A DNA stretch of 12,647 bases from Alistipes sp. (GTDB lineage: Bacteria > Bacteroidota > Bacteroidia > Bacteroidales > Rikenellaceae), in assembly GCA_029051915.1 (NCBI GenBank), contig JAIDKM010000119.1, positions 1 to 12,647 on the forward strand. The letters run 5' to 3'. The translations under genes and the position numbers were made by a program. Shown here one piece after another: positions 1-10,189 of the stretch (positions are counted from its first letter, which is position 1; every line of letters starts with the position of its first letter). The notes beneath the pieces were generated by a model. The model was not told where the DNA came from. It made no database searches and was given only the letters and a program-made list of their open reading frames with translations.

Positions 1-1079
1 GCCACGAACTCTTTCATGCCGAATAGATCGAGGAAGAAGCGGGGAACATAGCCGTAGCATCCTTTGCCTTCGTAGGTATCGCTTCCCAGAAGCAGGTCGT
101 TGTAGTCGTGAAAATAGTTGTGGCCGTCGTACATCGTGCTCCAGTCGAAGTCGAATCCCGCGTCGAAGTCCCACAGGGGCCCCATGACCCACGGGCTTTG
201 CGCGTCGTTGCGGTGCATGTACATGCTGCGCGGGGCGCAGAGTTCCACGTTGTCCACGATCTCCTGCACCAGCAGGAAGTCGATCATCGACCGGACGTCC
301 AGCAGCTTCGACACCGCTTCGAAATCTTGTTTCCGGATCGCTTGCTCCAGTTCGCCCAGTTCGTTGCGTATGCCGGCCAGTACGGCGGGCGTCAGGTCTT
401 CGTCATCGGGGAACTTCACGCATACCGGCATTTCATAGGTCGCCGACCAGAAGTTGTCGGCCGCATCGGGCGACAGCTCCGGCCCGTCGTCCGCATCGAG
501 TTGGATCACACGGCCCGTCGTCGCATCTACGTTGATGCGGTAGTCGCCTTCTTCCACTTGTTCGGTTACCATGTAGAGACCGATGTAGTCTCCGTTGAGC
601 GTTACTTCCGCAAATCGCGTGTGGTTCGTGTGGGGCAGTCCCATGTAGGTGCCCATCTCGAACGCCACGGTGTTCATCAGATGGGTCGGGTCGCGGTAGT
701 TGGCCAGCAGCACCCAGTCTTTGTCCGCTTCTATGCCGAGCCACTCCGATTTCTTGTCCAACTTGATGCGGTAGGGCTTCTTCGGGTACCACAGCCACGT
801 CGAGTTGCCGCGGCCGCGGATGCGGGCCGTCCCTTCGTAGTCGGCGTATACGCCTTTGCCGTCCAGTTTCACCGTGCAGTTCACATAGTTCTCTTTCGAG
901 TCCACCGCTGCGCTGCCTTCGGTTTCTATGGCGATCGCCGCTACCGCATAGTTGTGGTAGCTGTCTTCTTCTATCGGGTCGATCACAGGTTCTTTCTGTT
1001 CTCCTCCCTTGTCGTCCGCACAGGCTGTCAGTAGCATCGCGGCGGCTAGTGCTGGAAAGCAGATATGTTTGATTTTCAT
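1..1079 (-). CDS. CotH kinase family lipoprotein (3' end outside window)
   Basis: The frame is open from ATG at 1077-1079 to the window edge: 359 whole codons and no stop, so the C-terminus is missing. Residues 1-20 form a lipoprotein signal ending in lipobox LTAC (Cys20). The next residues, ADDK, are acidic and resemble the Bacteroidota surface-export signal. The CotH-type core follows: RIRGRGNSTW (about 87-96), KKPYRIKL (100-107), WVLLANYRDPTHLMN (122-136), ADVTL-like AEVTLNGDYIGLYMVTEQVE (157-176), a middle helical part, then WVMGPLWDFDAGFD (297-310), whose Asp304/Asp306 lie where CotH proteins bind metal and ATP. Characterised CotH proteins phosphorylate secreted proteins; the Bacteroidota members are largely unstudied, so kinase activity here is inferred. 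The ATG lies 5 nt after the GH51 stop, so the two are probably translated from one mRNA. The target is unknown; a structural surface protein is possible. Confidence 0.87.
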   Translation of the reverse strand, partial: MKIKHICFPALAAAMLLTACADDKGGEQKEPVIDPIEEDSYHNYAVAAIAIETEGSAAVDSKENYVNCTVKLDGKGVYADYEGTARIRGRGNSTWLWYPKKPYRIKLDKKSEWLGIEADKDWVLLANYRDPTHLMNTVAFEMGTYMGLPHTNHTRFAEVTLNGDYIGLYMVTEQVEEGDYRINVDATTGRVIQLDADDGPELSPDAADNFWSATYEMPVCVKFPDDEDLTPAVLAGIRNELGELEQAIRKQDFEAVSKLLDVRSMIDFLLVQEIVDNVELCAPRSMYMHRNDAQSPWVMGPLWDFDAGFDFDWSTMYDGHNYFHDYNDLLLGSDTYEGKGCYGYVPRFFLDLFGMKEFV

Positions 1080-1084
1080 GGATT

Positions 1085-3094
1085 TCAATATTTAAAACGG
1101 TATACGGCGAATGTGCGGGGCCCGATCCGCGTCGTCAGCGTGTTTCCTTCCGTTTCTACGGCTTTCGTCTGCGGGACGATCGTGTCGGGGGCATCGAGCG
1201 TGTTTTCCGCCACAGGATTGTCCGAATGCAGCGTCGTGCAGGTTGCATTCGTCAGCTTTTGTTTGCGCGGCAGGTTCTTGAAGTAGAGCGTCAGCGGCTG
1301 CGAGTATTCCGAAAGGTTCACAACCTTGACAATGTATTCTCCCTTGCCCGTATCTTTGGCCGCCGTCGCGTATAGTTCGTGTTGGCCCTCTTTGCCGGCT
1401 ACCGGACGGCCGTCCATCGTCAGCGGCAGGACATGCGTTCCTTTGTTCGTCGCATAGAGTCGTTGTACATGGTAGCTGCAGCTGCGCATTACCCGCAGGT
1501 TGTCGAACCATACCAGATCGGGACGCCATTGCCAACCTTCTGCGTGGGCCAGCAGCGGGGCGTAGGTCGCCATCTCCACCACGTCGGCGTTGCGTTCCAG
1601 TCCCGTCATGAAGGCCGCTTCCAGCAGCGCCGCGTTGAAGTGGTTGAACTTCTTGCCGTCGCTGCCGTGGCAGGCGTATTCGCCCGCGAATACTTTCGTC
1701 CCTTCGCGCGGGTAGTCGTCGTAGCGGTCGGCGTTGCGTTCGAAGAATCCTTCCCACGAATAGTAGTGTTCGTCGACCAGATCGGCTCCCAGGCGGCGCA
1801 TTTCGGGCCAGAGGTGTGCGAACCACTCTCCGCCCAGATAGGGCCCCGACGAGCCTACGATCCGAATGTCGGGATATCGTTCGCGGATCGCCTTCACGAA
1901 GGGTTCCAGCCGTTCCACGTATTCCGTGCCCCATTGTTCGTTGCCCACAGCCAGGTATTTCAGTCCGAACGGCTCCGGATGGCCCATTTCGGCTCGCAGG
2001 GCACCCCAGCGGGTCGTCGTCGCTCCGTTGGCGAATTCGATCAGATCGAGAGCGTCTTGTACGTATTCGTCAAGTTCTTCCATGCAGGCATGGGGATCCC
2101 ACGCCGGATCGTTTTGGAACTGGCAGGCCATGCCGCAGCTGATGACGGGCAGCGGTTCGGCTCCGATCTCCTCGGCGAACAGGAAGTATTCATAGAATCC
2201 CAGTCCGTACGATTGGTAGTAGTCCGGAAAGAGCCGGTAGGGGAAAGTGTAGTTCCAGCGGTTGATGTTGATCGGCCGGTTCTCTACCGGGCCTACCGAG
2301 TTTTTCCATTGGTAGCGGTTCGCCAGGTCGGTACCCTCGACGATGCAGCCGCCCGGGAAGCGGAAGACGCCCGGTTCCAGGTCGGCCAGCGTCTGTGCGA
2401 TGTCGGCCCGCAGTCCGTTTTCATGACCTCGGAAGGTCTCCGCAGGAAAGAGCGAGACATGTTCCAGATCGACCGCCTGTCCGGGATCGATCGTTTCGCC
2501 CGTCTCCAGGAAGATGCGCAGCGATGCTTTGGGATTCGTTACAGTCGATTCGAGCATCGTTTCGTAGCGTTTCCACTCTTTCGAGTCGATTTCAAGCACG
2601 GCATGGGCGAACATCTGGTCGTCGTCCGCCGTGTCGTCGTCGCACAGGTGAATGCTGATGTATTCGCGGTCGGCTTCGCCCGCCGTCCGGGCCCATACCG
2701 AGAAGCGGTATCGCTTGCCCGCTTCCACTCCGATTCCGAAGAATCCTTCGTTTTCCAGTCCCGTGAAGCGTACCGGATGGCCCGCATAGCCAAGACGGAC
2801 ATAGTGAGGATTGCGTTCGAAAGGGCCGTCGTCGCGCAGCGTTACGTTGCCGAAGGTCTTCCAGCCCATCAGCGGCTGGTCGAATTCGAACGAGCGGTTC
2901 TTGATCTTTTCGGCATAGAGTCCGCCGTCGGCCGCGAAGTTGATGTCTTCGAAGAAAAGGCCGTACATCGTGGGTTGCACCGCGATGCCTTTGGCTCCCG
3001 CGTCGATCGTCATCACGTTGCGGGGCGGTTGTGCCGCGACGGTCGCCGTCAGCAGCAGCGCGGCCGCCAGGGTGGTTGTCTGTATTCGGTTCAT
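1085..3094 (-). CDS. Secreted alpha-L-arabinofuranosidase, GH51
   Basis: This 669-residue protein would release terminal L-arabinofuranose from arabinan, arabinoxylan or arabinosylated glycoproteins. Residues 1-21 are a signal peptide ending AVAAQ-like at TVAAQ, so it acts in the periplasm or beyond. Residues about 60-215 look like a jelly-roll carbohydrate-binding insert (NRSFEFD, then GKRYRFSVWAR, then EWKRYE). The TIM barrel follows: FRFPGGC (244-250), VGNEQWG (383-389) with acid/base Glu386, DEHYY (441-445), and VFAGEYACHG (468-477) with nucleophile Glu472. A C-terminal beta domain fills about 550-669. Length and order match secreted Bacteroidota GH51 enzymes with an N-terminal binding module. 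It starts 13 nt after the metalloprotease stop and ends 5 nt before the CotH start. Free arabinose from it would feed the symporter and araA/B/D genes upstream. GH51 members can also act on other furanosides; the natural polymer is not evident from sequence. Confidence 0.95.
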   Translation of the reverse strand: MNRIQTTTLAAALLLTATVAAQPPRNVMTIDAGAKGIAVQPTMYGLFFEDINFAADGGLYAEKIKNRSFEFDQPLMGWKTFGNVTLRDDGPFERNPHYVRLGYAGHPVRFTGLENEGFFGIGVEAGKRYRFSVWARTAGEADREYISIHLCDDDTADDDQMFAHAVLEIDSKEWKRYETMLESTVTNPKASLRIFLETGETIDPGQAVDLEHVSLFPAETFRGHENGLRADIAQTLADLEPGVFRFPGGCIVEGTDLANRYQWKNSVGPVENRPININRWNYTFPYRLFPDYYQSYGLGFYEYFLFAEEIGAEPLPVISCGMACQFQNDPAWDPHACMEELDEYVQDALDLIEFANGATTTRWGALRAEMGHPEPFGLKYLAVGNEQWGTEYVERLEPFVKAIRERYPDIRIVGSSGPYLGGEWFAHLWPEMRRLGADLVDEHYYSWEGFFERNADRYDDYPREGTKVFAGEYACHGSDGKKFNHFNAALLEAAFMTGLERNADVVEMATYAPLLAHAEGWQWRPDLVWFDNLRVMRSCSYHVQRLYATNKGTHVLPLTMDGRPVAGKEGQHELYATAAKDTGKGEYIVKVVNLSEYSQPLTLYFKNLPRKQKLTNATCTTLHSDNPVAENTLDAPDTIVPQTKAVETEGNTLTTRIGPRTFAVYRFKY

Positions 3095-3107
3095 GGTCGT
3101 CTTGGGG

Positions 3108-3917
3108 TTATTCTGCGTCGTATTTGTTTTCCGTCGAGTGATTCGAGACTTTCTCCTGCGTGTCGGGGAAGTAGGTCGCCAGAATGGCGTACAGATTCGG
3201 GTCGTAGCGCCGGAGTTCTTCGCGCGTGTTCACCCGGTTGTGCACTCCGTTGGGTTCTTCTACTTCGGTGTTCACGTTGAACCAGCTTTGCACTCCTTCG
3301 GCCCAGTATTCGTAAATGTTCGTCGCCGCATAGGTGCCGGCCCATTTCCCCTCTGCCAGCGCCGCGTCGTAGGCCGCTTGCAGGCGGTCGTCGATCGTCG
3401 GGTCGGTCGGCACGATGCCCAGTTGATGGATCGCATGGGCGAATTCGTGTACCAGGATGTCTTCCGCATGATAGCGGTCGCCTTCCAGGCAGAGCACGTT
3501 CTCCTCGGCACACGACGAGGTCGGATCATCCAAGTCGCCGCCCAATCCGCGGGCCCGTGCATCCCAGTCGATGAGCGTGTCGGCTTTCAGATAGGCGTGC
3601 TCCGGAATGTCGGTCGTTACCTCGTCGCGGGCCATCACCGCTACCTTGGCTCCGTTGCGGGCCATCGTCGCGGTTACTTCGGCCGGCAGCATGCAGGTCA
3701 TGGCGTAGATCGTGCGGTAGGCCGCCTGCATCGCTTCGTCCGACGTGCGGGGCGACGAGATCAGATGCACGCCGTTTACGTTCAGATATTTGGCATAGAA
3801 CGGATCCAGGTTCAGTTCCGCCGGGGGCGGAACGATTTCGGGAACGTCCGTCTTCTTTCCCGGGCCGCAGGCCACTGTCAGCAGGGCCGCCAGCACAATC
3901 GCATAGGTTCGGTTCAT
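3108..3917 (-). CDS. Exported HExxH zinc metalloprotease, uncharacterised family
   Basis: The 269-residue product begins with a hydrophobic signal and a probable lipobox, LTVAC (Cys17). Its -3 residue is Thr, which is less usual, and the following GPGKK is not acidic, so a periplasm-facing lipoprotein is likelier than a surface one. The centre carries the zinc motif HEFAH (157-161; ligands His157 and His161, base Glu158). About 42-46 residues on is YEYWAEGVQSWF (202-213), in which Glu203 or Glu207 is the likely third ligand, a gluzincin arrangement recalling anthrax lethal-factor-like (ATLF) domains. Other notable segments are WDARARGLGG (118-127) and a cysteine pair (Cys136, Cys143) just before the zinc helix. 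I know of no characterised member and propose no substrate. It lies 4 nt after the S9 peptidase stop and 13 nt before GH51, so it is almost certainly co-transcribed and perhaps co-functional with both. Peptidase activity is inferred from the motif only. Confidence 0.85.
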   Translation of the reverse strand: MNRTYAIVLAALLTVACGPGKKTDVPEIVPPPAELNLDPFYAKYLNVNGVHLISSPRTSDEAMQAAYRTIYAMTCMLPAEVTATMARNGAKVAVMARDEVTTDIPEHAYLKADTLIDWDARARGLGGDLDDPTSSCAEENVLCLEGDRYHAEDILVHEFAHAIHQLGIVPTDPTIDDRLQAAYDAALAEGKWAGTYAATNIYEYWAEGVQSWFNVNTEVEEPNGVHNRVNTREELRRYDPNLYAILATYFPDTQEKVSNHSTENKYDAE

Positions 3918-3921
3918 GATC

Positions 3922-6168
<2,247 letters not shown>

Positions 6169-6212
6169 AATCAGGTTAGGGTCGGGGGTGTCGGTAAAGT
6201 GGTTGTGGAGAA

Positions 6213-6245
6213 ACGCCTCCGGTGCCGGCCGGCTCCCGGAGGCGT
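6213..6245 (-). terminator. GC-rich hairpin after araB, probable terminator or attenuator
   Basis: On the minus strand a perfect 10-bp inverted repeat, ACGCCTCCGG and CCGGAGGCGT, flanks a 13-nt loop that can itself pair as GCC/GGC. A G-T and an A-T pair may lengthen the stem at its base. The 3' arm runs into TTTCTCC (down to 6207), a short and interrupted T-run. It lies 21 nt past the araB stop, within the 98-nt gap (6169-6266) before the S9 peptidase. The position between the cytoplasmic and exported blocks fits a terminator. The weak T-run and the lack of a visible promoter before the S9 gene suggest partial read-through or an mRNA 3'-end stabiliser instead. Confidence 0.6.
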
Positions 6246-6266
6246 CTTTCCGAATGCGGCGCGGGG

Positions 6267-7937
6267 TTACCGGGCGGCCTTTTCGCAGTAGGCGCCCAGA
6301 GCCAGATATTTCTCGTAGAGTGCGTCGTAGATCGCCGCTTGTTCTTTTTCAGGGAAATATTCTTTGGCGAATCCCGAGTTCATCGCTTCCTGCGCTTCTT
6401 CGATCGTGGCGTATTCGCCCGCCGCCGTCGCTGCGAACATCGCAGCACCCAGCGCGCACGCCTGATCGGTGTTGCATACCTTGATCGGCATGTCGAGGAC
6501 GTTGCTCAGCGTCTGCATGACGAACGGCGACTTCAGCGCAATGCCGCCGATGCCGATCACTTCGTCGATGCGCACGCCTTCCGAGCGGAAGCGTTCCACG
6601 ATGGCGCGCGAGCCGAATGCCGTGGCTTCGACCAGGGCCCGGAAGAGCATCGGGGCCGTCGAGCCCAGCGTGATGCCCGCAATGGCGCCTTGCAGCAGTT
6701 GGTCGGCATCGGGCGTGCGGCGGCCGTTCATCCAGTCGGTGGCCACCAGCGCACTCTCACCCGCCGGAATCTTTTCAGCTTCGGCCGTCAGCGCCGGGAT
6801 GATCTTGTCGCAGGCTTCGGCTACGAGTTTTTCTTTCGTCTCGTCGTCCAGCAGGTCGCTTTCGCCCACGATCCGGCGGATCGGGAACTCCAGCACACGG
6901 CGGAACCACGCATAGACGTCGCCGAATGCCGATTGCCCGGCTTCCAGCCCGATCATGCCGGGGATCACCGAGCCGTCCACCTGCCCGCAGATGCCGCGGA
7001 TCAGTTTGTCGCCGATCTCCTCCCGGTTCGCTACCATGATGTCGCACGTCGAGGTGCCGATCACGCGGACGAACGTGTAGGGCTTCACTCCGGCGCCTAC
7101 GGCTCCCATGTGGCAGTCGAAGGCTCCTCCGGCCACCACCACGTCGGTCGTCAGCCCCAGCCGCTCGGCCCATTCGGGACAGAGCTTGCCCACGGGACGT
7201 TCGGCCGTCTCGGTCTTTTCGAACAGACGGTCGCGCAGTCCGGTCAGCGCTGGGTCGAGTTCTTTCAGGAACTCTTCGGGCGGCAGGCCTCCCCAGCGTT
7301 CGTGCCACATCGCTTTGTGGCCGGCGGCACAGCGGCTGCGTACGATCTCGCGGCTGCTCTTCATGCCCGTCAGCAGGGCCGGCATCCAGTCGCAGTGCTC
7401 CACGATCGAGTAGGCTTTGCCGGCCACTTCCTTGTCTTCGCGCAGTACGTGCATCGCTTTGGCCCAGAACCACTCCGACGAGTAGATGCCTCCTTCGTAG
7501 CTCGTGTAGTCGGTTTGCGCCGCACGGCATTTGGCGTTCACTTCGGCTGCTTCGCCGACTGCCGTGTGGTCTTTCCAGAGGATGAACATCGCATTGGGAT
7601 TTTCTTCGAATCCCGGCGTCAGCGCCAGCGGCGTGCCCGTCGCATCCACGAATACGGGCGTCGAGCCCGTCGTGTCGAACGCAATGCCGACCACTTTCTC
7701 TGCCGTGCCCGCCGGGGCTTTGGAGAGCGCCTCCTTCACTGTGCCTTCCAGCACTTCGATGTAGTCCAGCGGGTGCTGGCGATAGCGGTTGGCTGCCGGA
7801 TCGCAGTACATACCTTTGCTCCAGCGCGGGTAGTATTTCACCGCCGTCGAGACGATGATGCCCGATTTCACGTCGACCACCACGGCCCGGGCCGAGTCGC
7901 TTCCGTAGTCGAGTCCGATGACGAATTTCGTGTTCAT
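6267..7937 (-). CDS. araB: L-ribulokinase
   Basis: This 556-residue FGGY-family kinase phosphorylates L-ribulose to L-ribulose 5-phosphate with ATP in the cytoplasm, the second step of arabinose breakdown. The N-terminal phosphate-binding motif is GLDYGSDSAR (8-17), followed by GIAFDTTGSTPVFVD (84-98). The second domain has GGAFDCHMGAVGAG (270-283), where Asp274 is the expected catalytic base, then GTSTCD (294-299), and the adenosine-site segment GIGGIALKSPFVMQ (462-475). The ALGAAMFAATAAG segment (496-507) is typical of the C-terminal helix. Length agrees with AraB (about 560) and is longer than xylulokinases (about 490-500), and the neighbours araA and araD settle the assignment. ATG at 7935-7937 lies only 4 nt after the araA stop, so translation is probably coupled. 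Nothing looks broken. Confidence 0.97.
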   Translation of the reverse strand: MNTKFVIGLDYGSDSARAVVVDVKSGIIVSTAVKYYPRWSKGMYCDPAANRYRQHPLDYIEVLEGTVKEALSKAPAGTAEKVVGIAFDTTGSTPVFVDATGTPLALTPGFEENPNAMFILWKDHTAVGEAAEVNAKCRAAQTDYTSYEGGIYSSEWFWAKAMHVLREDKEVAGKAYSIVEHCDWMPALLTGMKSSREIVRSRCAAGHKAMWHERWGGLPPEEFLKELDPALTGLRDRLFEKTETAERPVGKLCPEWAERLGLTTDVVVAGGAFDCHMGAVGAGVKPYTFVRVIGTSTCDIMVANREEIGDKLIRGICGQVDGSVIPGMIGLEAGQSAFGDVYAWFRRVLEFPIRRIVGESDLLDDETKEKLVAEACDKIIPALTAEAEKIPAGESALVATDWMNGRRTPDADQLLQGAIAGITLGSTAPMLFRALVEATAFGSRAIVERFRSEGVRIDEVIGIGGIALKSPFVMQTLSNVLDMPIKVCNTDQACALGAAMFAATAAGEYATIEEAQEAMNSGFAKEYFPEKEQAAIYDALYEKYLALGAYCEKAAR

Positions 7938-7941
7938 GGCT

Positions 7942-9450
7942 TTAACAGAGCGCTTTGTTCAACATATAGTATACTTCGTTGGTACGCAGTTCTTTCTTGA
8001 ACTCGCTGATCGTCGTGTCCTTGTTGATGTGTACCATTTCGATTCCTGCGATTTCGGCGTAGTCTTCCCAGTATTCGGCCGTCAGGTCGTACGAGAAGCA
8101 GGAGTGGTGCGTGCCACCGGCCAGAATCCATGCTCCGGCGCCCACTTCGAAGTTCGGCATCGGGATCCACAGCGCGCTGGCTACCGGAAGTTTGGGCAGC
8201 GGTTTGGGTTCGATGCACTCCACGTCGTTGACGATCAGGCGGAAGCGGTTGCCCATGTCGACGATCGTCGCCGTGCAGCCCGTGCCGACCTTCGACGTGA
8301 AGACCAGACGCGCCGTTTGGCTCTTGCGGATGCCGATGCCGAGGAAGTGCACTTCCAGGCGCGGACGCGCTGCCGCGATCAGCGGGCATACTTCCAGCAT
8401 GTGGGCTTGCAGAATCGAGCTCTGGGCTCCGTTGAAGTTGAGCGTGTAGTCTTCAAGGAACGAGCAGCCCTTGCTCAGCCCTTGATTCATCACCCATACC
8501 GTACGGTAGAGCGCCGCCGACTTCCAGTCGCCTTCGGCACCGAATCCGTAGCCTTCGGCCATCAGACGCTGCGACGCCAATCCCGGAATCTGGTCGAATT
8601 CGCCCAGGTCGTCGAAGTTGGTCGTGAAGCCTTTCGCTCCTTTGGCTTTCAGCACGGCGCGGAGCGTCAGTTCGGCTTTCGCCGAGTTCCACACCTTTGT
8701 GTAGGCTTCCGTCGTCTTGTCTTCCAGCGCGGCATCATGATCGTACTCCTTAAAATAGGTCTCGACCAGCGCATCCACGTCGGCATCTGCGACCTGTTTG
8801 TAGTACTCCATCATTTCGCTCACGGGACAGTAGTCCACATGGTATCCCAGCCGCATTTCGGCCTCCACCTTGTCGCCGTCCGTTACCGCTACGTTGTTCA
8901 TCTGGTCGCCGAAGCGGAGGATCAGCATGTCTTGCGCATCGGCCCATGCCGCCGCCACCCGTTCCCATACCGCAATGCGTTCCAGCGTCTTCGCATCTTC
9001 CCAATGGCCGACCACTACCTTGCGGTTCTTGCGCATGCGGCTGACGATGTGGCCGAATTCGCGGTCGCCGTGGGCGCTCTGGTTCAGGTTCATGAAGTCC
9101 ATGTCCATCGTCTCCCAGGGAATCTCCTTGTTGAACTGCGTGTGCAGGTGCAGCAGGGGTTTGCGCAGCTCCTGCATGCCATGAATCCACATCTTCGCCG
9201 GCGAGAAGGTGTGCATCCACGTGATGACACCGATACACTTCTCGTCGTTTTCGGCAGCTTTCATCACGGCCATTACTTCTTTCGACGAGTTGGCCGTACC
9301 TTTGTAGACCACTTTCACCGGCAGCAGCCCCGATTTGTTCATTCCCTCGACCATCTGCGTCGAGTGCGAGTCTACTGCTATCACTGCGTCGCCACCGTAG
9401 AGCAGCTGCGCTCCCGTAACGAACCATACTTCCAAATTCTCAAAAGCCAT
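7942..9450 (-). CDS. araA: L-arabinose isomerase
   Basis: The enzyme converts L-arabinose to L-ribulose using a divalent metal, usually Mn(II). The frame is open to 9513, but I start it at ATG 9448-9450, giving 502 residues beginning MAFENLEVWFVTGAQ. This matches the family's N-terminus, avoids overlap with araD, and gives catalytic residues nearly the E. coli numbering: Glu306 (GAEGDW), Glu333 (FLEDYT), His350 (QAHMLEVCP) and His448/449 (GGTHHSCFSYDL; His450 in E. coli). The leader 9451-9472, read on the minus strand, is A-rich (AAAAACAAAAAGAAT) without a clear Shine-Dalgarno, as usual in Bacteroidota. The gap after araD is 22 nt and the gap to araB 4 nt. All catalytic residues are present, so it should be active. 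Confidence 0.98.
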   Translation of the reverse strand: MAFENLEVWFVTGAQLLYGGDAVIAVDSHSTQMVEGMNKSGLLPVKVVYKGTANSSKEVMAVMKAAENDEKCIGVITWMHTFSPAKMWIHGMQELRKPLLHLHTQFNKEIPWETMDMDFMNLNQSAHGDREFGHIVSRMRKNRKVVVGHWEDAKTLERIAVWERVAAAWADAQDMLILRFGDQMNNVAVTDGDKVEAEMRLGYHVDYCPVSEMMEYYKQVADADVDALVETYFKEYDHDAALEDKTTEAYTKVWNSAKAELTLRAVLKAKGAKGFTTNFDDLGEFDQIPGLASQRLMAEGYGFGAEGDWKSAALYRTVWVMNQGLSKGCSFLEDYTLNFNGAQSSILQAHMLEVCPLIAAARPRLEVHFLGIGIRKSQTARLVFTSKVGTGCTATIVDMGNRFRLIVNDVECIEPKPLPKLPVASALWIPMPNFEVGAGAWILAGGTHHSCFSYDLTAEYWEDYAEIAGIEMVHINKDTTISEFKKELRTNEVYYMLNKALC

Positions 9451-9472
9451 ATTCTTTTTGTTTTTAAGTCGA

Positions 9473-10168
9473 TTAATCTCTCTTTTTTTGTCCATAGTAG
9501 GCTCCGGGCCCATGTTTGCGGTTGAAATGTTTCTCCACCAGCAGCGGGTTCATCGTCAGCGACGGATTCACTCCGTAGGCAATGTAGGCCATCTTGGCCA
9601 CCTGTTCCATCACCACTGCGTTGTGTACCGCGTCGGCGGCGTCCTTGCCCCACGAGAACGGCCCGTGGTTCTTCACCAGCACGCCCGGCGTGTGTGCCGG
9701 ATTCATCCCTTCGAAACGCTTCACGATCACGTTTCCCGTCTCCAGTTCATAGGCGCCCTTCACTTCCGCTTCGGTCATGTCCGCCGTGCAGGGGATGGCA
9801 TTGTGGAAATAGTCGGCGTGCGTCGTTCCGATATTCGGTATGTCGCGGCCCGCCTGCGCCCAGGCCGTCGCGTAGGTCGAGTGGGTGTGTACCACGCCGC
9901 CCGCTTCCGGAAAAGCCTTGTAAATGGCCAGATGCGTCGGCGTGTCGGAGGAGGGACGCAGTTCGCCCTCCACCACGTTGCCGTCCAGGTCTACGACAAC
10001 CATGTCTTCGACACGCATCGTTTCGTACTCCACACCGCTGGGTTTGATGACCACCAGCCCCGTTTCGCGGTCGATGGCCGAGACGTTTCCCCACGTGAAG
10101 ATCACCAGTCCGTGCTTCACCAGATCCAGGTTGGCACGGAATACCTTTTCTTTCAGTTCTTCCAACAT
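9473..10168 (-). CDS. araD: L-ribulose-5-phosphate 4-epimerase
   Basis: The 231-residue class II aldolase-like zinc enzyme turns L-ribulose 5-phosphate into D-xylulose 5-phosphate, the exit of the pathway into the pentose phosphate cycle. It has the same length as E. coli AraD. Metal-site residues fall where expected: Asp75 in PSSDTPTH, His94 and His96 in [12 protein letters not shown], and His168 in VKNHGPF. Asp119 (THADYFH) matches the catalytic Asp120, and the C-terminal [10 protein letters not shown] supplies the catalytic Tyr (224 or 225). The Asp75 form and the C-terminal tail favour AraD over L-fuculose-phosphate aldolase. It begins 21 nt after the symporter stop and ends 22 nt before araA. 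A related paralogue such as UlaF or SgbE is possible in isolation, but the araA/araB neighbours argue against it. Confidence 0.97.
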   Translation of the reverse strand: MLEELKEKVFRANLDLVKHGLVIFTWGNVSAIDRETGLVVIKPSGVEYETMRVEDMVVVDLDGNVVEGELRPSSDTPTHLAIYKAFPEAGGVVHTHSTYATAWAQAGRDIPNIGTTHADYFHNAIPCTADMTEAEVKGAYELETGNVIVKRFEGMNPAHTPGVLVKNHGPFSWGKDAADAVHNAVVMEQVAKMAYIAYGVNPSLTMNPLLVEKHFNRKHGPGAYYGQKKRD

Positions 10169-10189
10169 ATCTTTCGTCGGTTTTATCCG

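Noticed and set aside
1379..3280. Long plus-strand open frame (633 codons) opposite the GH51 gene
   Set aside because: It is antisense to a gene with complete catalytic motifs; its translation is rich in Arg, Val and His and shows no domain. High GC and scarcity of TTA, CTA and TCA codons in the real gene leave such frames open.
6169..6212. Bacteroidota-type promoter before the S9 peptidase gene
   Set aside because: I found no TAnnTTTG -7 element with a TTTG -33 element on the minus strand; the region is C-rich near the start codon.
9451..9513. Upstream in-frame start for araA, adding 21 residues
   Set aside because: The extension overlaps the end of araD, is Lys/Asn-rich and unlike AraA N-termini, and would shift the catalytic residues off their family numbering.
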